DNA of 64,000 nt from CAXBGS01 sp963975425. Its GTDB lineage: Bacteria > Planctomycetota > Planctomycetia > Pirellulales > Pirellulaceae. A program made the position numbers and the translations under genes. This document shows positions 1 to 8,791 of the stretch, one piece after another; positions within the stretch are counted from its first letter, which is position 1; the number at the start of each line of letters is the position of its first letter. The DNA lies in contig CAXBGS010000007.1 in assembly GCA_963975425.1 (NCBI GenBank), positions 186,001 through 250,000 on the forward strand, read 5' to 3'. Below the pieces are notes generated by a model that did no database searches, was not told the origin of the DNA, and was given only the letters and a program-made list of their open reading frames with translations.

Positions 1-155
1 AATTCTTGGCGCAGCAGTTCTGCATAGTCGCCGCCGAACTCGGAAACCAAGTGGTCGATCGATGGATTTTGTCCTTCACGCACCTGCGACTCGAACGCCA
101 GGCAAATCGAATCGATGCGAGCCAGGTCTTCGGCTGATAGTTCGTTAAGGTTCAT
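1..155 (-). CDS. Ser/Thr protein kinase, N-terminal fragment (cut by window edge)
   Basis: The first 51 codons of a gene that runs off the left edge. Visible start is MNLNELSAEDLARIDSICLA, followed by an acidic helix and a segment ending in GGDYAELL. Planctomycete Ser/Thr kinases commonly open with this kind of segment (an acidic helix, a basic 'EGQNPSIDHL' stretch, then 'LLRQE'). The catalytic domain itself is not in the window, so the kinase call is an inference supported by the ECF sigma factor gene immediately upstream on the same strand, a frequent planctomycete pairing. Confidence 0.6.
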   Translation of the reverse strand, partial: MNLNELSAEDLARIDSICLAFESQVREGQNPSIDHLVSEFGGDYAELLRQE

Positions 156-243
156 GTGCAGCAACTATACGGTCTAGGTAATCATCTCTCTCAGACGTTA
201 ATGCCCAAGGGAACGAGAAACACGTCATCAATGATGAAATTCG

Positions 244-903
244 TCAACTCTGGGATTTGTCGGTGTCTTCTTCATCCGGCGACTGCGATTGGGCCGCTTC
301 TGCCCAAGTACGCCGAATCAATTGCAAGCGTCGCTCGACGGCCCGTTTGCTGAGCTGCATCTTTTCGGCGATTTCGTCAACCAGGTACCCATCCATCCGC
401 ATGACCGCGATTTGCCTCAATTGGTCGTCGGACAACTCGCTGAGCAATCCGTCACAGGCTTCCGCCAGTTCGGCATGCAGATCGGGGGCCGCGTTGTCGC
501 CGGTCACTTCGCCAATCCCGCCACGCGACAGCTCGCCACTGGAGTCCATAAACACCGATTCGCCGCGAACGTTTCCCCCGCCACGTTTTTGACGTGTTTG
601 GAACCGCAGATGCGCATTGACTTTGCGGCTGGTCAGCGTGATCAGCAGCCCCCACAAGTTGTCGGGACCGCTGAGGTCGGGAAACTGGTCGCGTCGAATG
701 CCGGCGATGAAACTATGAAACGCCGATATCGCGATGTCTTCTTCGTCACCGGTTCGGCGCAGGTTGGTCGGCAACCGTTTCGCCGCGATCCGAACGAGTC
801 GCTGGAAATATCGTTCCCACAATTCCGTGGTCGCATCGTCTTCGCCATCGCGGACGCGGGCGAGCAATTGCGAGAACTCGGCAGGTGAACTTTCCATTTT
901 CAA
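244..903 (-). CDS. ECF-family RNA polymerase sigma factor
   Basis: A 219-residue protein with the ECF layout. Region 2 (about residues 8-95) contains the acidic 'GDEEDIAISAFHSF' helix. A linker rich in Gly and Ser follows, then region 4 near residues 150-205, where a helix-turn-helix ends in 'LSKRAVERRLQLIRRTW'. It would direct RNA polymerase to a small regulon. The kinase gene that starts 89 bp downstream on the same strand suggests control by phosphorylation rather than by a membrane anti-sigma factor, because no anti-sigma gene is visible here. The start may be the first or third codon (both Met). Confidence 0.88.
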   Translation of the reverse strand: MKMESSPAEFSQLLARVRDGEDDATTELWERYFQRLVRIAAKRLPTNLRRTGDEEDIAISAFHSFIAGIRRDQFPDLSGPDNLWGLLITLTSRKVNAHLRFQTRQKRGGGNVRGESVFMDSSGELSRGGIGEVTGDNAAPDLHAELAEACDGLLSELSDDQLRQIAVMRMDGYLVDEIAEKMQLSKRAVERRLQLIRRTWAEAAQSQSPDEEDTDKSQS

Positions 904-921
904 ACATTCTTGCGATAGGTG

Positions 922-2100
922 TCAGCCACAATCTGAAACGATTGCAGTGTAAACATCACCACTTACCTCATCGGTTCCTTTTGCCACGCTGCCCGCTTCA
1001 AAGTGGCTGCGACGGGCGAATCCGATCGCAATGATTGTTCCGTCGTCGCCCACCGCAACACTGGTCAGTCGTCCGACGGTTTTCGAGTCGGCGTCCAGCT
1101 TATCGCCCGCTTTGACGTTAATACCGGCGCGAGCCTTTGAATCGTGACTGCAGTTGTCAGCGGAGGCATCATCACGTGTTGTGATGCCACCCGTTACCGT
1201 CTCACAGTCCGTCGTCTCACTGGCTGTTGTCTCACACTCCGCCGTCTTACCGGCTGTCGTCTCGCAATCGGTCGCATCATTGGCTGCTGAATCACTTTGT
1301 GTTCGCATCTCGGATGTCTCCACACGACGCGTCCGGTCGCCGTTTTCGATTTTCCAACAGACCAATTTCTTTTGGACCTGCCCAAGCGCATCCAATCGAG
1401 CGACCGTCTCTTGCCCCAGGTAACAACCTTTGGTGAACGAAATTGCGCTCGCGTCTCGGTCGGCTTCTTGCGGCAAATTCGTTTCGTCCAGGTCCCTTCC
1501 ATACCACGGAAATCGAGACCGGATCCGGCGATAGTGAAACGCCTGCTCGTCCGCTTCTGTTACGTCGCTGTTCACGAGTTGTTCTGCCAGCGATTCCGCT
1601 TTTGCCGATTCAACCAATAAAACCGTCGTTCCGTCTCCCAGCCATGGCACTGTATAGGCGTCGACAACTTGCTGGCCGATTTCGATCACGCGGCGAGCGG
1701 TTGAACCCTTAGCAACCGCGTCCGGCAGCACCTTGCCAGCCGATTCGGCGTCAAGCACGATGGCACAGAAATCGTCATCGCGGACCTTCGCGACGGCATC
1801 CTCGCGAATGGTGTAACGATCGACGTGTTCTGCGACGCTCGTCGATGGCCCGTGGGGCCCGATCATGCGAATACGATCTTCGAGCTGGTACAACATGACG
1901 TGAGCCAGCGTCTTGCCGCGAACGTCGGTGACAAACGTTTCGCACCCTTGGTCGACCTCCAGCGATTTGATTTCGTTGGTGGTCAGGTTGTGAACAATCG
2001 CTTCACGATCGTCGCCGGTGATGTCGACAACACCGACTCGATCGAGCCGGAAAAATTGGTATGGTTTCATCCGCAAATTATGACCGGTGAAACCCATCAC
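922..2100 (-). CDS. ygfZ: YgfZ/GcvT-like folate-binding protein
   Basis: A 392-residue member of the YgfZ/CAF17 family, which helps assemble or repair certain Fe-S enzymes using a folate-binding GcvT-like fold. The signature K-G-C-Y-x-G-Q-E is intact ('FTKGCYLGQETVARLDALG', about residues 224-242), and the N-terminus 'FRLDRVGVVDITGDD' is typical. The family is usually shorter; the extra length is a low-complexity Thr/Cys/Glu-rich insertion after the signature, coded by a 30-bp tandem repeat. A second start 30 bp inside (MKPYQFFRL, 2070) fits family N-termini better than the first Met. Confidence 0.85.
   Translation of the reverse strand: MMGFTGHNLRMKPYQFFRLDRVGVVDITGDDREAIVHNLTTNEIKSLEVDQGCETFVTDVRGKTLAHVMLYQLEDRIRMIGPHGPSTSVAEHVDRYTIREDAVAKVRDDDFCAIVLDAESAGKVLPDAVAKGSTARRVIEIGQQVVDAYTVPWLGDGTTVLLVESAKAESLAEQLVNSDVTEADEQAFHYRRIRSRFPWYGRDLDETNLPQEADRDASAISFTKGCYLGQETVARLDALGQVQKKLVCWKIENGDRTRRVETSEMRTQSDSAANDATDCETTAGKTAECETTASETTDCETVTGGITTRDDASADNCSHDSKARAGINVKAGDKLDADSKTVGRLTSVAVGDDGTIIAIGFARRSHFEAGSVAKGTDEVSGDVYTAIVSDCG
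1196..1285. repeat. 30-bp tandem repeat, three units, inside ygfZ
   Basis: Three imperfect 30-bp units (1196-1225, 1226-1255, 1256-1285), each ending in GGCT on the + strand. Read on the coding strand they give 10-residue units of the form 'T-x-C-E-T-T', so the insertion has regularly spaced cysteines. The units differ at many third positions, so they are not a recent slippage product. Confidence 0.75.
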
Positions 2101-2109
2101 GCAAAGCCG

Positions 2110-3843
2110 CTAGCGATTCGCCCCGCCTGCGGGCTCCGGCTTCATGTTGTAAAGCGGCATGTGTCGGTAATACACTTCCAGGCAATAGATCGACAAACAT
2201 GTCGTGTACAGACGTCCGAAGTTCTGTCCGTAACGATCGCCATCGGACGGCCAGCTGCCTTTTTCACGGCCGCTGCGGATCTGGGCATTGGGTAATTCAA
2301 CTCGCATTCGGCGGTTCCACTGCTGCCACGGTTGGCCGCCGAAGTGGTGCATCGTCTGGGTGGCGTAGTACCAGTAATAGACGTTCGCTTGCCGAATGTT
2401 GAATAGTTGTCCCTGAATCAGGCTTTCGACGCCGACCACCATCGGCTCGAAATCGCGTTCCCACCCAAGGTATTGCCGACACAGCAGACCCTCCGCAGTC
2501 ATCGCCACGGACGGCCCACCGTGCGATTGATAGGAATAACCCGCGCCGCCGCCGAACTGAGCCGAATCCAGATACTTGTCGACACGATAGAAGACGCCTG
2601 CATCGATCTCCAGCCCCGCCGCCTGGGCGCTCTTGAGGGCCATCACGAACCAACCGGTGATCGAGGTGTCGGAATCCTCTTTGGGGTCGTATCGCCAGCC
2701 GCCCTCGGGTGATTGCCATTCAATCGCGTAGTCGGCGGCCAACTGGGCTCGCGGGCGTAGCCATGAATCCTTGGTCATCGCGTACAGTTCGCAAATCGCA
2801 ATCGTGCCTTGCGCCTGTGCGTAAGCTTTCTCGTGATGACGTCCTACGTTGTCGAACGCTCCTCGGCGGCTTTGTTGCTTCAACAGATACTTCATCCCGC
2901 GTTCGACTTCTAATCGATATTCGCCGGACAAGTGCGAGTTTCCATCGCCCATGAAAGCCAACAACGCCATGGCCGTCGCGGCCGTTTTGTTTTCGGAAAA
3001 AGAACCACTGTCGTACGGTCCCCGCATGCTCCAGCTGCCGTCTTTCAGCTGGTTGCGTTTGAGCCACATCAGCCCCATGGCCACTGCGTCTTGTGTTTCC
3101 TGTGTTCCGCCATAGATTGCCAACAGAGCTTTCTTCATCGCCCCGCTGCGGCCGTTGAACATTGGCTTGACGTCGATCAATTCGGACCCGATTCCCAGTT
3201 CGACTTTGGAAAGCTCGTTCGTTTCGCTGTCTTGCTGTGAATCGAATATGTCGGGTACGTCCAGATCAACCGTTGCGTCTTCGGGAACCCGCGCGTCGTC
3301 GGTGATCGCGTCTTCGGTCAAGATCGAAAACTCGGCCAGCTCAACCGGTGATTCGCGATCACTCTGTCCGATCGTCAAGAACACTCGCCCGATGCTCTCG
3401 CCCGCCGGTGACGTGATCAGTGCCAAGATCAACAGCAACATCAAGTGCACAACCGTGCTGATCAACCAAGGCGGTGCCGTCCGCGCAACACGATCATCGC
3501 CCCGCTCGTCTTCGGGTGTCGGTCCGGCCGGATGATGCCCCGAACCGCTGGGATGATTTGCCGAGTGCGAACCAGCGGCACTTGCGCGTCCCCACTTGCG
3601 GTTCGTGGGAACATTCTCAAGCTCGCCACGCCAACGAAGTCCTTTTGCCGAACCCACACCACTGACCGGCGCCGGTGCGGCCGCCCCGCTGAGGTCGGGG
3701 CCTTGGCGAACCGGCGGCAAGGTCGACCGCGCCGGTGGAGGCGGTGGGATGGGCTGAGTCGTTGCAGGATTCGGCGGCGGCGGTGGCGGAGGTCCCTCCA
3801 TCCCGGGTGTCGTCGAATCGTTCTGGTAATCTGCGTGTGACAT
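2110..3843 (-). CDS. membrane-anchored protein with prenyltransferase/squalene-oxidase-type repeats
   Basis: A 577-residue protein. The first 130 residues are rich in Pro, Gly and Ala, with poly-Pro runs. A transmembrane segment follows at about 127-148 ('WLISTVVHLMLLLILALI'). The C-terminal 340 residues carry alpha/alpha-toroid repeats of the squalene-cyclase/prenyltransferase type ('GLMWLKRNQLKDGSW', 'ALLAFMGDG', 'GGWRYDPKEDSDTSITGWF'). Planctomycetes hold many such proteins of unknown function, and nothing here shows an enzymatic site. The gene starts 8 bp after the ygfZ start region on the same strand, so co-transcription is likely. Confidence 0.8.
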   Translation of the reverse strand: MSHADYQNDSTTPGMEGPPPPPPPNPATTQPIPPPPPARSTLPPVRQGPDLSGAAAPAPVSGVGSAKGLRWRGELENVPTNRKWGRASAAGSHSANHPSGSGHHPAGPTPEDERGDDRVARTAPPWLISTVVHLMLLLILALITSPAGESIGRVFLTIGQSDRESPVELAEFSILTEDAITDDARVPEDATVDLDVPDIFDSQQDSETNELSKVELGIGSELIDVKPMFNGRSGAMKKALLAIYGGTQETQDAVAMGLMWLKRNQLKDGSWSMRGPYDSGSFSENKTAATAMALLAFMGDGNSHLSGEYRLEVERGMKYLLKQQSRRGAFDNVGRHHEKAYAQAQGTIAICELYAMTKDSWLRPRAQLAADYAIEWQSPEGGWRYDPKEDSDTSITGWFVMALKSAQAAGLEIDAGVFYRVDKYLDSAQFGGGAGYSYQSHGGPSVAMTAEGLLCRQYLGWERDFEPMVVGVESLIQGQLFNIRQANVYYWYYATQTMHHFGGQPWQQWNRRMRVELPNAQIRSGREKGSWPSDGDRYGQNFGRLYTTCLSIYCLEVYYRHMPLYNMKPEPAGGANR

Positions 3844-4301
3844 TTCGATCCGAACGACTTGAAAAGCACTCGACGCCGCGTGAGACTTTTTAGCGACGCG
3901 TCATCCTGATTGTCGACCGATGGTGTATCCCCGCCCCGACATGTTTGGCGGCTGACAAGTTGTGCCGGTTGCAAGGCTCAGCAATCTGGAATCTGGAATC
4001 TGGAATCGGGTTGGTCCATCGTCAATATGGATGGGCCTGCCTTTGCAATGTGCAACCGGTACGGTTTGGGCGGCGAGTCTAGGTCGGCTTACCGCGATCA
4101 GCCAGTGCCGCCGTCGGGAAAACCTTTCGGCGACAGATGACCGCTGCAAGCACCGCTAGAACTTGATTCGTTTCATCGGTTTTCGCATCCTTGCTGTCTC
4201 TTTAAGGATAGTAATATTGTGCCGCAGATGCGAATTGGTCAGCCTTTGAGTGTTCCGGGAGGACAAATTTGGGAACCCAAATCGATTTAAACGGGATACG
4301 G
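3844..4301. other. intergenic region with a short 7-bp tandem repeat
   Basis: No convincing gene. It contains AATCTGG repeated three times (3983-4003) followed by a variant copy (4004-4010). The open frames here have unlikely composition, and one runs into the tRNA gene. Confidence 0.6.
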
Positions 4302-4330
4302 TTGACAGAATCCACTTGCTGACCGATAAC
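4302..4330 (+). promoter_or_regulatory. sigma-70-type promoter of the tRNA-fMet gene
   Basis: TTGACA at 4302-4307 and GATAAC at 4325-4330 are separated by 17 bp, a near-consensus housekeeping promoter. The expected transcription start near 4337 lies about 37 bp before the mature tRNA 5' end. Confidence 0.7.
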
Positions 4331-4373
4331 CAAAGCTCACGGGAAACGAATCGTTTCACGTCGAAAACTTCAC

Positions 4374-4447
<74 letters not shown>

Positions 4448-4531
4448 CTTTCTTAAACCCAAGCCATTCCTGGTCTTAGGTTACCTGCCTCGGTGAGGCA
4501 GTGCGGCTCTTTGCCGAAGCCAAACAGGGAA

Positions 4532-4568
4532 CGCAAAGAGGGATGTCCAAAAGACTTCCCTCTTTGCG
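4532..4568. repeat. 12-bp perfect inverted repeat between tRNA and integrase
   Basis: CGCAAAGAGGGA (4532-4543) pairs with TCCCTCTTTGCG (4557-4568) around a 13-nt loop. No T-run follows, so it is not a classical terminator. Its place between the putative attachment site and the integrase start suggests an integrase or excisionase arm site, or a control of int expression. Confidence 0.6.
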
Positions 4569-4597
4569 GTTCTCGCTTCCGCAAAGTTCTTCCCACC

Positions 4598-5872
4598 ATG
4601 CCGCGTCTTTTTCATCAGCCGCCGAAGTATCGGCTGCACAAATCCACCAAACAGGCTGTCGTTTCTTTCTTTGGTGAAACGCTCTACATCGGTCCCTACG
4701 GTTCACGCAGAAGCCACCAGCGGTATCAAGAACTGCTGAAGGAATGGGAGAAGCGGCGTCATCAGGAACGACCGGTAGCGAAGCTCGAAGATTTCGATGA
4801 CGCCTGCAAGACCGACCCAGAGAAAATCGTGGCGTCAATCACGACGGCGACGCTTCGTGAGAAGGTCATCACTGGAATCCCAGTGACCATCAACGAGTTA
4901 GTCTTGGTCTACCGTCGGCATACTCGCCAGTATTACCGCAAGAATGGGGTGATCACACGTGAGGCTGGTGCGATCGATGATGTTCTGCGTGTGGTTCGAC
5001 GACATCACGGCACCTGTTTCGCGCAAGACTTCGGTCCGGTCGCTCTTGACGAGCTTCGCGAGAAGATGATTGACGAGATGGATTGGGCACGAACTTACCT
5101 CAACAAACAGGTCAATCGCCTGCGTGGGATGTTCAAGTGGGCAGCGTCCAAAGAGCTGATCGACGGCTCCGTTTCTCAGGCGTTGAGAGAGCTATCCGGC
5201 TTGAAAAAAGGACGAACACGGGCGCGCGAGGCTGCTCCCGTTGTTCCTGTTGCAGATGAAGTCCTCGATGAAACCTTGAAGTTTTTGCCAGATGTCGTCG
5301 CCGATATGGTTCGCATTCAACGTTTCACAAGCGCACGTCCGGGCGAAGTCTGCTCGATGTCTCCATCAGAAATAGATTGCAGCGGCGATGTCTGGGTCTA
5401 CCGGCCGTCGGAGCACAAAACGGAGCACTTTGAGAAAGACCGCGTCATCGCGATTGGGCCTCGTGCAATCAAGATTCTGAAGCCCTACATGGACCGCCAG
5501 GACGGTGAATTCTGTTTCTCACCAGCCGAAGCTGAACGACGACGCCGTGAGGCGGCCACCAAGCGGCGTCGGACCAGGGCATCCACAGGCAATCGACCGG
5601 GAACGAACCGGGTCGCATCGCCAAAACGAAAGGCTGGTGACCGCTACGTCACAGCAAGTTATCGCCGAGCGATCCATCGCGTTTGCAAAAAGCAGGACAT
5701 TGAACAGTGGTCGCCGAATCGAATCCGCCACACCGCATCGACGGAGATTCGCAAGCTGTTCGGTATCGATGCTGCACGAGCCGTCGACGGCCACGGATCG
5801 ACCAGTACTACTGAAATCTATGCTGAGCTAGATCTAAACAAAGCAATTGAAGTCATGCGGCAGGTAGGATAG
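4598..5872 (+). CDS. int: tyrosine-type site-specific integrase
   Basis: A 424-residue phage-type integrase that would integrate and excise the element at the adjacent tRNA. The C-terminal catalytic domain shows the first Arg in 'FTSARPGEVCSM', the box II region in 'NRIRHTASTEIRK', a late His in 'DGHGSTSTTEIY' and the Tyr nucleophile in the same segment. The central helical core-binding domain precedes it. An upstream in-frame extension exists, but ATG at 4598 is the better start because the extension would read through the 4532-4568 inverted repeat. The tRNA-then-int order is the standard layout of integrative elements. Confidence 0.92.
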   Translation: MPRLFHQPPKYRLHKSTKQAVVSFFGETLYIGPYGSRRSHQRYQELLKEWEKRRHQERPVAKLEDFDDACKTDPEKIVASITTATLREKVITGIPVTINELVLVYRRHTRQYYRKNGVITREAGAIDDVLRVVRRHHGTCFAQDFGPVALDELREKMIDEMDWARTYLNKQVNRLRGMFKWAASKELIDGSVSQALRELSGLKKGRTRAREAAPVVPVADEVLDETLKFLPDVVADMVRIQRFTSARPGEVCSMSPSEIDCSGDVWVYRPSEHKTEHFEKDRVIAIGPRAIKILKPYMDRQDGEFCFSPAEAERRRREAATKRRRTRASTGNRPGTNRVASPKRKAGDRYVTASYRRAIHRVCKKQDIEQWSPNRIRHTASTEIRKLFGIDAARAVDGHGSTSTTEIYAELDLNKAIEVMRQVG

Positions 5873-5918
5873 TAATTTCCGGAGCAGCACTGTCACACAG
5901 CGAAATTCGGTCCAATGT

Positions 5919-6200
5919 TCAGACGCCGGCTCTTCGAAGTGCTTCGTCGATGGCGTCGGTTTCATCGTCCTGCTGCGATTGACGTGCTTGCGGTTTCGCT
6001 GCGAGAAAACGGTGAACCGCCTCCACCGTCGTGTACCGAATCCCGCCGGCCATGACAGATTCGAGGATACGTCCACGTACGCCCTTTGTTGCCCAGCGGT
6101 AGATTGTTGAGTAGTGGACTTTTTTTCCATTCCGCTTGGGAACGAAACTAGCGACATCCGCTAGCGGTATTGATCGCTCGCGTTCAACATCGATGGCCAT
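5919..6200 (-). CDS. DUF1580 DNA-binding protein, possible excisionase/regulator
   Basis: A 93-residue protein matching the planctomycete DUF1580 family: an N-terminal 'ERSIPLADVASFVP', then 'HYSTIYRWATKGVRGR' (helix-turn-helix like an excisionase) and 'GGIRYTTVEAVHRFLA'. The chosen ATG at 6200 has a strong AGGAGG Shine-Dalgarno six bases upstream, while the longer upstream reading has none. It converges on the integrase gene, a usual position for a recombination directionality factor, but that role is inferred. Confidence 0.75.
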   Translation of the reverse strand: MAIDVERERSIPLADVASFVPKRNGKKVHYSTIYRWATKGVRGRILESVMAGGIRYTTVEAVHRFLAAKPQARQSQQDDETDAIDEALRRAGV

Positions 6201-6460
6201 TACCTTCCTCCTGTTATCATAACTTCGTCTCATATCACGCAGGGATTGACATTTCCTCAAGTGTCTCAGCCCTCGAACGGTCGGTTGAGTGTCGAAATGG
6301 TGCATTCTGGATACGAGCGGTCCTGCATGAGCATCATCTGTGCGAGAGAAAGCCCCTACACGTACCGAAGGGTGTGTGAGAATCGGTTTGCTGATAATCG
6401 AGTCGAAACTGGTTAAACTTGGAAGCCCTTTCCCCGCACATTCAAACATCCAAAGTCGCC

Positions 6461-6907
6461 ATGAATACTCCTACGAGATTTCCCTGGATTATCGGACTAC
6501 ATCTTCTCGGCTTCTTGCTCCTCGCTGGCTGCGAAGATGCATCCAATGAAACGGAAGGCGTCGCACAAGGGACTAACATCCCGATGCCGGGGGAATCCGA
6601 ATCGGACTATCCTGATTTAGCAGCGGTTACCAGTGATTCGGGATCGGTTGACACCGGTCACCCAGAAAACTGGATTCCGGATCCCGGGGTACCCACTAGG
6701 ATTACTTATGAAAACGGTGTGCGAATCGAAATTATCAGCGCGGAGGCTAAGGCGTTGATCGCGATTGAAGCCCTTTCCGGCGTACCAGTTGAAGAACTTG
6801 CGTTTAAGCACGGAAGGGAGCCTTCGGAAGTCACACTTTGGACCAGTCAGCTGCGGGAAAACGCAAGTCAACTCTTCGAGGATGAGCGGAAGCCGTGGAA
6901 GGAGTAG
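6461..6907 (+). CDS. putative lipoprotein, hypothetical
   Basis: A 148-residue protein. The N-terminus has a charged start, a hydrophobic stretch 'IIGLHLLGFLLLAGC' and a lipobox L-L-A-G-C near residue 22, indicating an exported lipoprotein. The C-terminal half ('AEAKALIAIEALSGVPVEEL', then 'EVTLWTSQLRENASQLF') resembles a small transposase-like helix-turn-helix, which is unusual behind a signal peptide. The gene converges with the operon to its right, with no spacer. Confidence 0.55.
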   Translation: MNTPTRFPWIIGLHLLGFLLLAGCEDASNETEGVAQGTNIPMPGESESDYPDLAAVTSDSGSVDTGHPENWIPDPGVPTRITYENGVRIEIISAEAKALIAIEALSGVPVEELAFKHGREPSEVTLWTSQLRENASQLFEDERKPWKE

Positions 6908-7147
6908 CTATTCGATGGCTTCCCCGTTCCTGCCGTTGTTCTCGTAAATCCAGGTATGCGCCTTGTCGGAGACTTTCGCAATCAGCGGCAAGTCGTCTCT
7001 TCCGAATCGTGTTGACTCTTTCCAAACGTCGCCGTTCTTGTACAGTCGAACGATCGATACGGAGTGTCTTTCACCTGATTTGGTTTGGTTCCGCCAGATA
7101 CTGGCTTTGATGAGTCCGAATCGAATGGTGTGGGCGGGTGTGTTCAT
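6908..7147 (-). CDS. small conserved protein, paralogue A of a three-member family
   Basis: A 79-residue protein with the pattern I-R-F-G-L-I-K-A-S-I-W-x-N-Q-T, then 'VRLYKNGDVWKESTRFGRDD' and 'DKAHTWIYENN'. The same pattern occurs at 38523-38849 and, more divergently, at 20308-20601. Its ATG overlaps the stop of the gene upstream as ATGA, so it is the last gene of a translationally coupled operon that includes the MT-A70-like gene. The alternation of strands followed by a D-D-L helix recalls PC4-like single-strand-binding folds, but that is only a guess. Confidence 0.7.
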   Translation of the reverse strand: MNTPAHTIRFGLIKASIWRNQTKSGERHSVSIVRLYKNGDVWKESTRFGRDDLPLIAKVSDKAHTWIYENNGRNGEAIE

Positions 7148-7368
7148 GATGTAGTTTTTCCGCATGGTTTTGATGCGTCCGTGCTAGATGGTGAAGCCAG
7201 CTCGATCCAACGTGGGAGCTGGGGTGACGATTCATCGTTTCTGCCGCCACAGGACGTACAGCGAAGTGGGCGGAACGGCGCATACCTCTCGTGCGTGCAG
7301 GAGTTGCAGTTTGCCTTGTGCCAATTGAGGAGTTCATGCTCATCAATGTGCGGCGGTTGTCCAGCCAT
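7144..7368 (-). CDS. small zinc-ribbon-like protein
   Basis: A 74-residue protein with two CxxC pairs ('CNSC' and 'CTSC') separated by 14 residues, a spacing that fits a zinc ribbon. It overlaps the 3' end of the MT-A70-like gene by 26 bp and the start of the next gene by 4 bp, so it sits inside a tight operon. No family is recognised. Its support is position and Cys pattern only. Confidence 0.55.
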   Translation of the reverse strand: MAGQPPHIDEHELLNWHKANCNSCTHERYAPFRPLRCTSCGGRNDESSPQLPRWIELASPSSTDASKPCGKTTS

Positions 7369-8356
7369 CGGCGGCCTCTGGAACGAACAGTTGCATGTAG
7401 GGGCCGGGACTGACTTTCTGGACCAACTTGCGAATTGTCGCGTGGCGTGAGTCTCGTTGTTGCGGGTTTAACTTCAGCCAGTTGCGGCAGGTTGTTTCAC
7501 CGAACGACGGGTTTCCTTTGTAGCCCAACAGCAAAAAGCGGCATTGAGATTGCCAGAAATCGCACTCTTCCGCCTCAGTCGTTTCCACCCAAACAAAGCA
7601 AGACCGATACTCAAATCCCCATGCTTCCAACACGTCCAAAGCATCCAGTAGCATCTCGGCGTGGGACCAAAGGTGGAGATGAGCGTTATCGGACGCGATC
7701 GCTGATACGGGCATCGAGCAGAGGTCGTCCAAGGCTGGCGCTGCAATCGGTATAGTGACGTCGGTGACCGATCGCCGTTGCAAGAAAAGTGGTTCAGCCA
7801 GAATGGTGCCAAACTTCGTGCCGCTGTTGATGATCTCGTGCAGGGAAACTGTGGACAGTCCTTCGGAACCCGCCGGTTTCTCGCCGTACGTTTGAGTCGC
7901 ATCTTCCGACGGCTTGCTTTGTCGCTTCGCCAGCTTCAGCAGCCCGGCAGTGGTTGGCTCTCTTTCTGCTTCCACTGACTCGCTTAGATATCCCTGAAAC
8001 ACGTCCTCGGGCAACCTTGCGATCCGCTGTAGCCTTGACGAATCGGACTTTGTGATTCCGAGACTCGCCAATGTCGGAGCACCGTCTTCAGTCGCGTGAT
8101 CGGCTACGGTAAATTGATTCCCTGGCGATGCTTTCGCAAGTTCCGTTTCCGAAAGAATGCAGCCTAGTTTACGTTCAGCTCGCACTTTCACGAGCGCTGC
8201 TTCGACGAGAATACTGTGGCCGAGTTTTGCCTTGCGAGCATATGCTTTCACCGCTTCGGCCTTATCTCGAATGTCCTTCACTTCATCGACGGTTTTTGCT
8301 TCACACAGCGCGCGTGACGCAGTGGACAACAACGATAATTCCCTTGGCTCGTTCAT
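7343..8356 (-). CDS. degenerate MT-A70-family (adenine methyltransferase-like) protein
   Basis: A 337-residue protein. The N-terminal half is the helical region found in phage and plasmid MT-A70 proteins ('ALVKVRAERKLGCILSETEL', 'LGITKSDSSRLQRIARLPED'). The C-terminal half follows the MT-A70 fold: 'FGTILAEPLF' where active enzymes have ADPPW, 'HLHLWSHAEMLLDALDVLEA', 'CRFLLLGYKGNPSF' and 'VSPGPYMQLF'. The catalytic D-P-P-W is replaced by E-P-L-F, so methylation is unlikely. The start codon overlaps the stop of the upstream gene by one base (TAATG). Confidence 0.8.
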   Translation of the reverse strand: MNEPRELSLLSTASRALCEAKTVDEVKDIRDKAEAVKAYARKAKLGHSILVEAALVKVRAERKLGCILSETELAKASPGNQFTVADHATEDGAPTLASLGITKSDSSRLQRIARLPEDVFQGYLSESVEAEREPTTAGLLKLAKRQSKPSEDATQTYGEKPAGSEGLSTVSLHEIINSGTKFGTILAEPLFLQRRSVTDVTIPIAAPALDDLCSMPVSAIASDNAHLHLWSHAEMLLDALDVLEAWGFEYRSCFVWVETTEAEECDFWQSQCRFLLLGYKGNPSFGETTCRNWLKLNPQQRDSRHATIRKLVQKVSPGPYMQLFVPEAADGWTTAAH

Positions 8357-8712
8357 TAACGTTTCACTTTTTCGGCAGGCAATGCACGAGTTGCCACCGC
8401 ATGGACCAGTTGACGGACTAGCGACTCCGTCCAATCGAGCGAATTGCTGGTGGCAAACATCGCGACGACCTCTCGAATCTCGATGTATTCGACTGAGCAG
8501 CGGAATTCCGGAGAAATTGAAACGCCAGCGTACGAGTTCAGGCAGTCGACGAACCGCGAACGCAACGAGACGACAAAGTCTTCGTTTCCTATGCGGTGGG
8601 GTACGGTGACGATTGCTGCAAGTAGGATCGGTTCCCTGAATCCTCGTGGAATGGCGTCGATCAGTGCCGCGAGTTCGGCGATCTGGTTCGTTTCTCTGGT
8701 CATCATCTCCAA
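8356..8712 (-). CDS. hypothetical protein, first gene of the MT-A70 operon
   Basis: A 118-residue protein of mostly helical character with no motif I recognise. The N-terminus 'IAELAALIDAIPRGFREPIL' may pack as a helical hairpin. It shares one base with the start of the MT-A70-like gene, which argues for coupled translation and a common function. A hairpin at 8754-8780 separates it from the gene to its right. Confidence 0.6.
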   Translation of the reverse strand: MEMMTRETNQIAELAALIDAIPRGFREPILLAAIVTVPHRIGNEDFVVSLRSRFVDCLNSYAGVSISPEFRCSVEYIEIREVVAMFATSNSLDWTESLVRQLVHAVATRALPAEKVKR

Positions 8713-8753
8713 TTTCGGTTAGTCCTTCCGTCGCAGTTGCAAATTGGGAAAAA

Positions 8754-8780
8754 CTGTCAGTGGCGGTGGACCACTGACAG
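8754..8780 (-). terminator. 10-bp perfect hairpin
   Basis: CTGTCAGTGG (8754-8763) pairs with CCACTGACAG (8771-8780) around a 7-nt loop, 12 bp past the stop of the 8792-9130 gene. There is no long T-run, so termination is probable but not certain. Confidence 0.5.
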
Positions 8781-8791
8781 AAGGTTGGACG

